A program made the translations under genes and the position numbers. This document shows positions 63,848 to 64,000 of a stretch of 64,000 bases of DNA, in pieces (the stretch's first letter is position 1; every line of letters begins with the position of its first letter). Origin of the DNA: Rhizobium sp. L43 (GTDB taxonomy: Bacteria > Pseudomonadota > Alphaproteobacteria > Rhizobiales > Rhizobiaceae); contig NZ_NWSQ01000005.1 of assembly GCF_002531725.1 (NCBI RefSeq), positions 372,001 through 436,000 of the forward strand, given 5' to 3'. Under the pieces are notes generated by a model. The model saw nothing but the letters and a program-made list of their open reading frames with translations. It was not told the origin of the DNA and made no database searches.

Positions 63848-64000
63848 ATGGTGCATATCCATGTCATGGGCGCGTCCGGTTCCGGCACGACATCGCTCGG
63901 CCTTGCGCTTGCCGAAAAGCTCGATATCGCCCATCTCGACACCGATGATTTCTTCTGGCTGCCGACCGATCCGCCGTTCACGACGCCAAGGGATGCCGAC
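63848..64000 (+). CDS. P-loop NTPase, adenylate-kinase-like (partial)
   Basis: The first 51 codons of a gene cut by the window end. MVHIHVMGASGSGTTSLGLA contains a P-loop with Thr-Thr in place of the usual Lys-Ser/Thr (GASGSGTTS), then LDTDDFFWLP, as in small adenylate-kinase-like or topology-modulation proteins. GGAGGG precedes the ATG. The missing Walker lysine is notable, but the rest of the protein is not visible, so function is open. Confidence 0.75.
   Translation, partial: MVHIHVMGASGSGTTSLGLALAEKLDIAHLDTDDFFWLPTDPPFTTPRDAD

Overview
The window looks like chromosomal DNA of a Rhizobium species, probably of the R. leguminosarum/R. etli group. This rests on gene content and style: the atpG-atpD-atpC end of the F1 operon, a C4-type hemA (5-aminolevulinate synthase), the aerobic cobaltochelatase pair cobS-cobT, a DUF982 protein, high GC with strong third-position bias, and palindromic intergenic mosaic repeats of the kind described in Rhizobium. 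The species is inferred from recalled family sequences, not from a search.

Layout. 1-2.3 kb: end of the ATP synthase operon, with a small zinc-ribbon-like gene between atpD and atpC, closed by a strong terminator. 2.3-4.5 kb: two envelope-sugar genes (a sugar-phosphate transferase and an acyltransferase). 4.5-8.1 kb: a thiamine-precursor uptake operon (ykoF-like, thiX, thiZ, thiY) read leftward behind a TPP riboswitch and interrupted by a mosaic repeat. 8.2-9.4 kb: divergent FMN reductase and soxR sharing a sox box. 9.5-10.9 kb: a second, inverted copy of the repeat, then an SDR oxidoreductase and an ArsR-type regulator. 11-18.3 kb: a LysR regulator and the NAD-dependent molybdenum formate dehydrogenase operon fdsG-fdsB-fdsA-fdhD-fdsD. 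18.3-20.9 kb: a soluble double-PAS chemoreceptor and a CheW. 21-23.8 kb: arginase and ornithine aminotransferase with a divergent Lrp-type regulator. 23.8-32.2 kb: tamA-tamB, where tamB carries eight exact-length 321-nt tandem repeats. 32.4-34.2 kb: a glycine-zipper lipoprotein and hemA. 34.4-41.7 kb: a LacI-type regulator, a sugar ABC importer and a GH127 family enzyme, probably for beta-L-arabinofuranosyl oligosaccharides. 41.7-46.8 kb: dxr, then small secreted, BON, DUF2937 and DUF982 proteins, an orphan membrane protein and tRNA-Arg(CCU); this is the least conserved-looking part. 46.9-55.2 kb: an M20 amidohydrolase, a D-Ala-D-Ala carboxypeptidase, a CobW GTPase, a lipoprotein, a YkuD lipoprotein with TusA, accA, xerD and a 58-residue membrane protein. 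55.4-58.4 kb: aroK-aroB-CorC-like gene with overlapping ends. 58.5-64 kb: bolA, a DnaJ-domain protein, cobS-cobT, a phytase-like secreted protein and the start of a P-loop kinase-like gene.

How the genes work together. Most of the window is housekeeping (ATP synthesis, heme, isoprenoid, fatty acid, shikimate and cobalamin steps, chromosome dimer resolution) with catabolic modules inserted between (formate, arginine, arabinosides, thiamine precursor). Each of the formate, arabinoside, arginine and redox modules has its own adjacent regulator, and operator-like palindromes are visible for three of them. No transposase, integrase of mobile type, CRISPR array or phage genes were seen. The observations most worth following are the TamB tandem array, the repeat element that supplies the C terminus of the thiamine ABC ATPase, the small gene inside the atp operon, and the LacI-regulated GH127 operon with an apparent CTG start.
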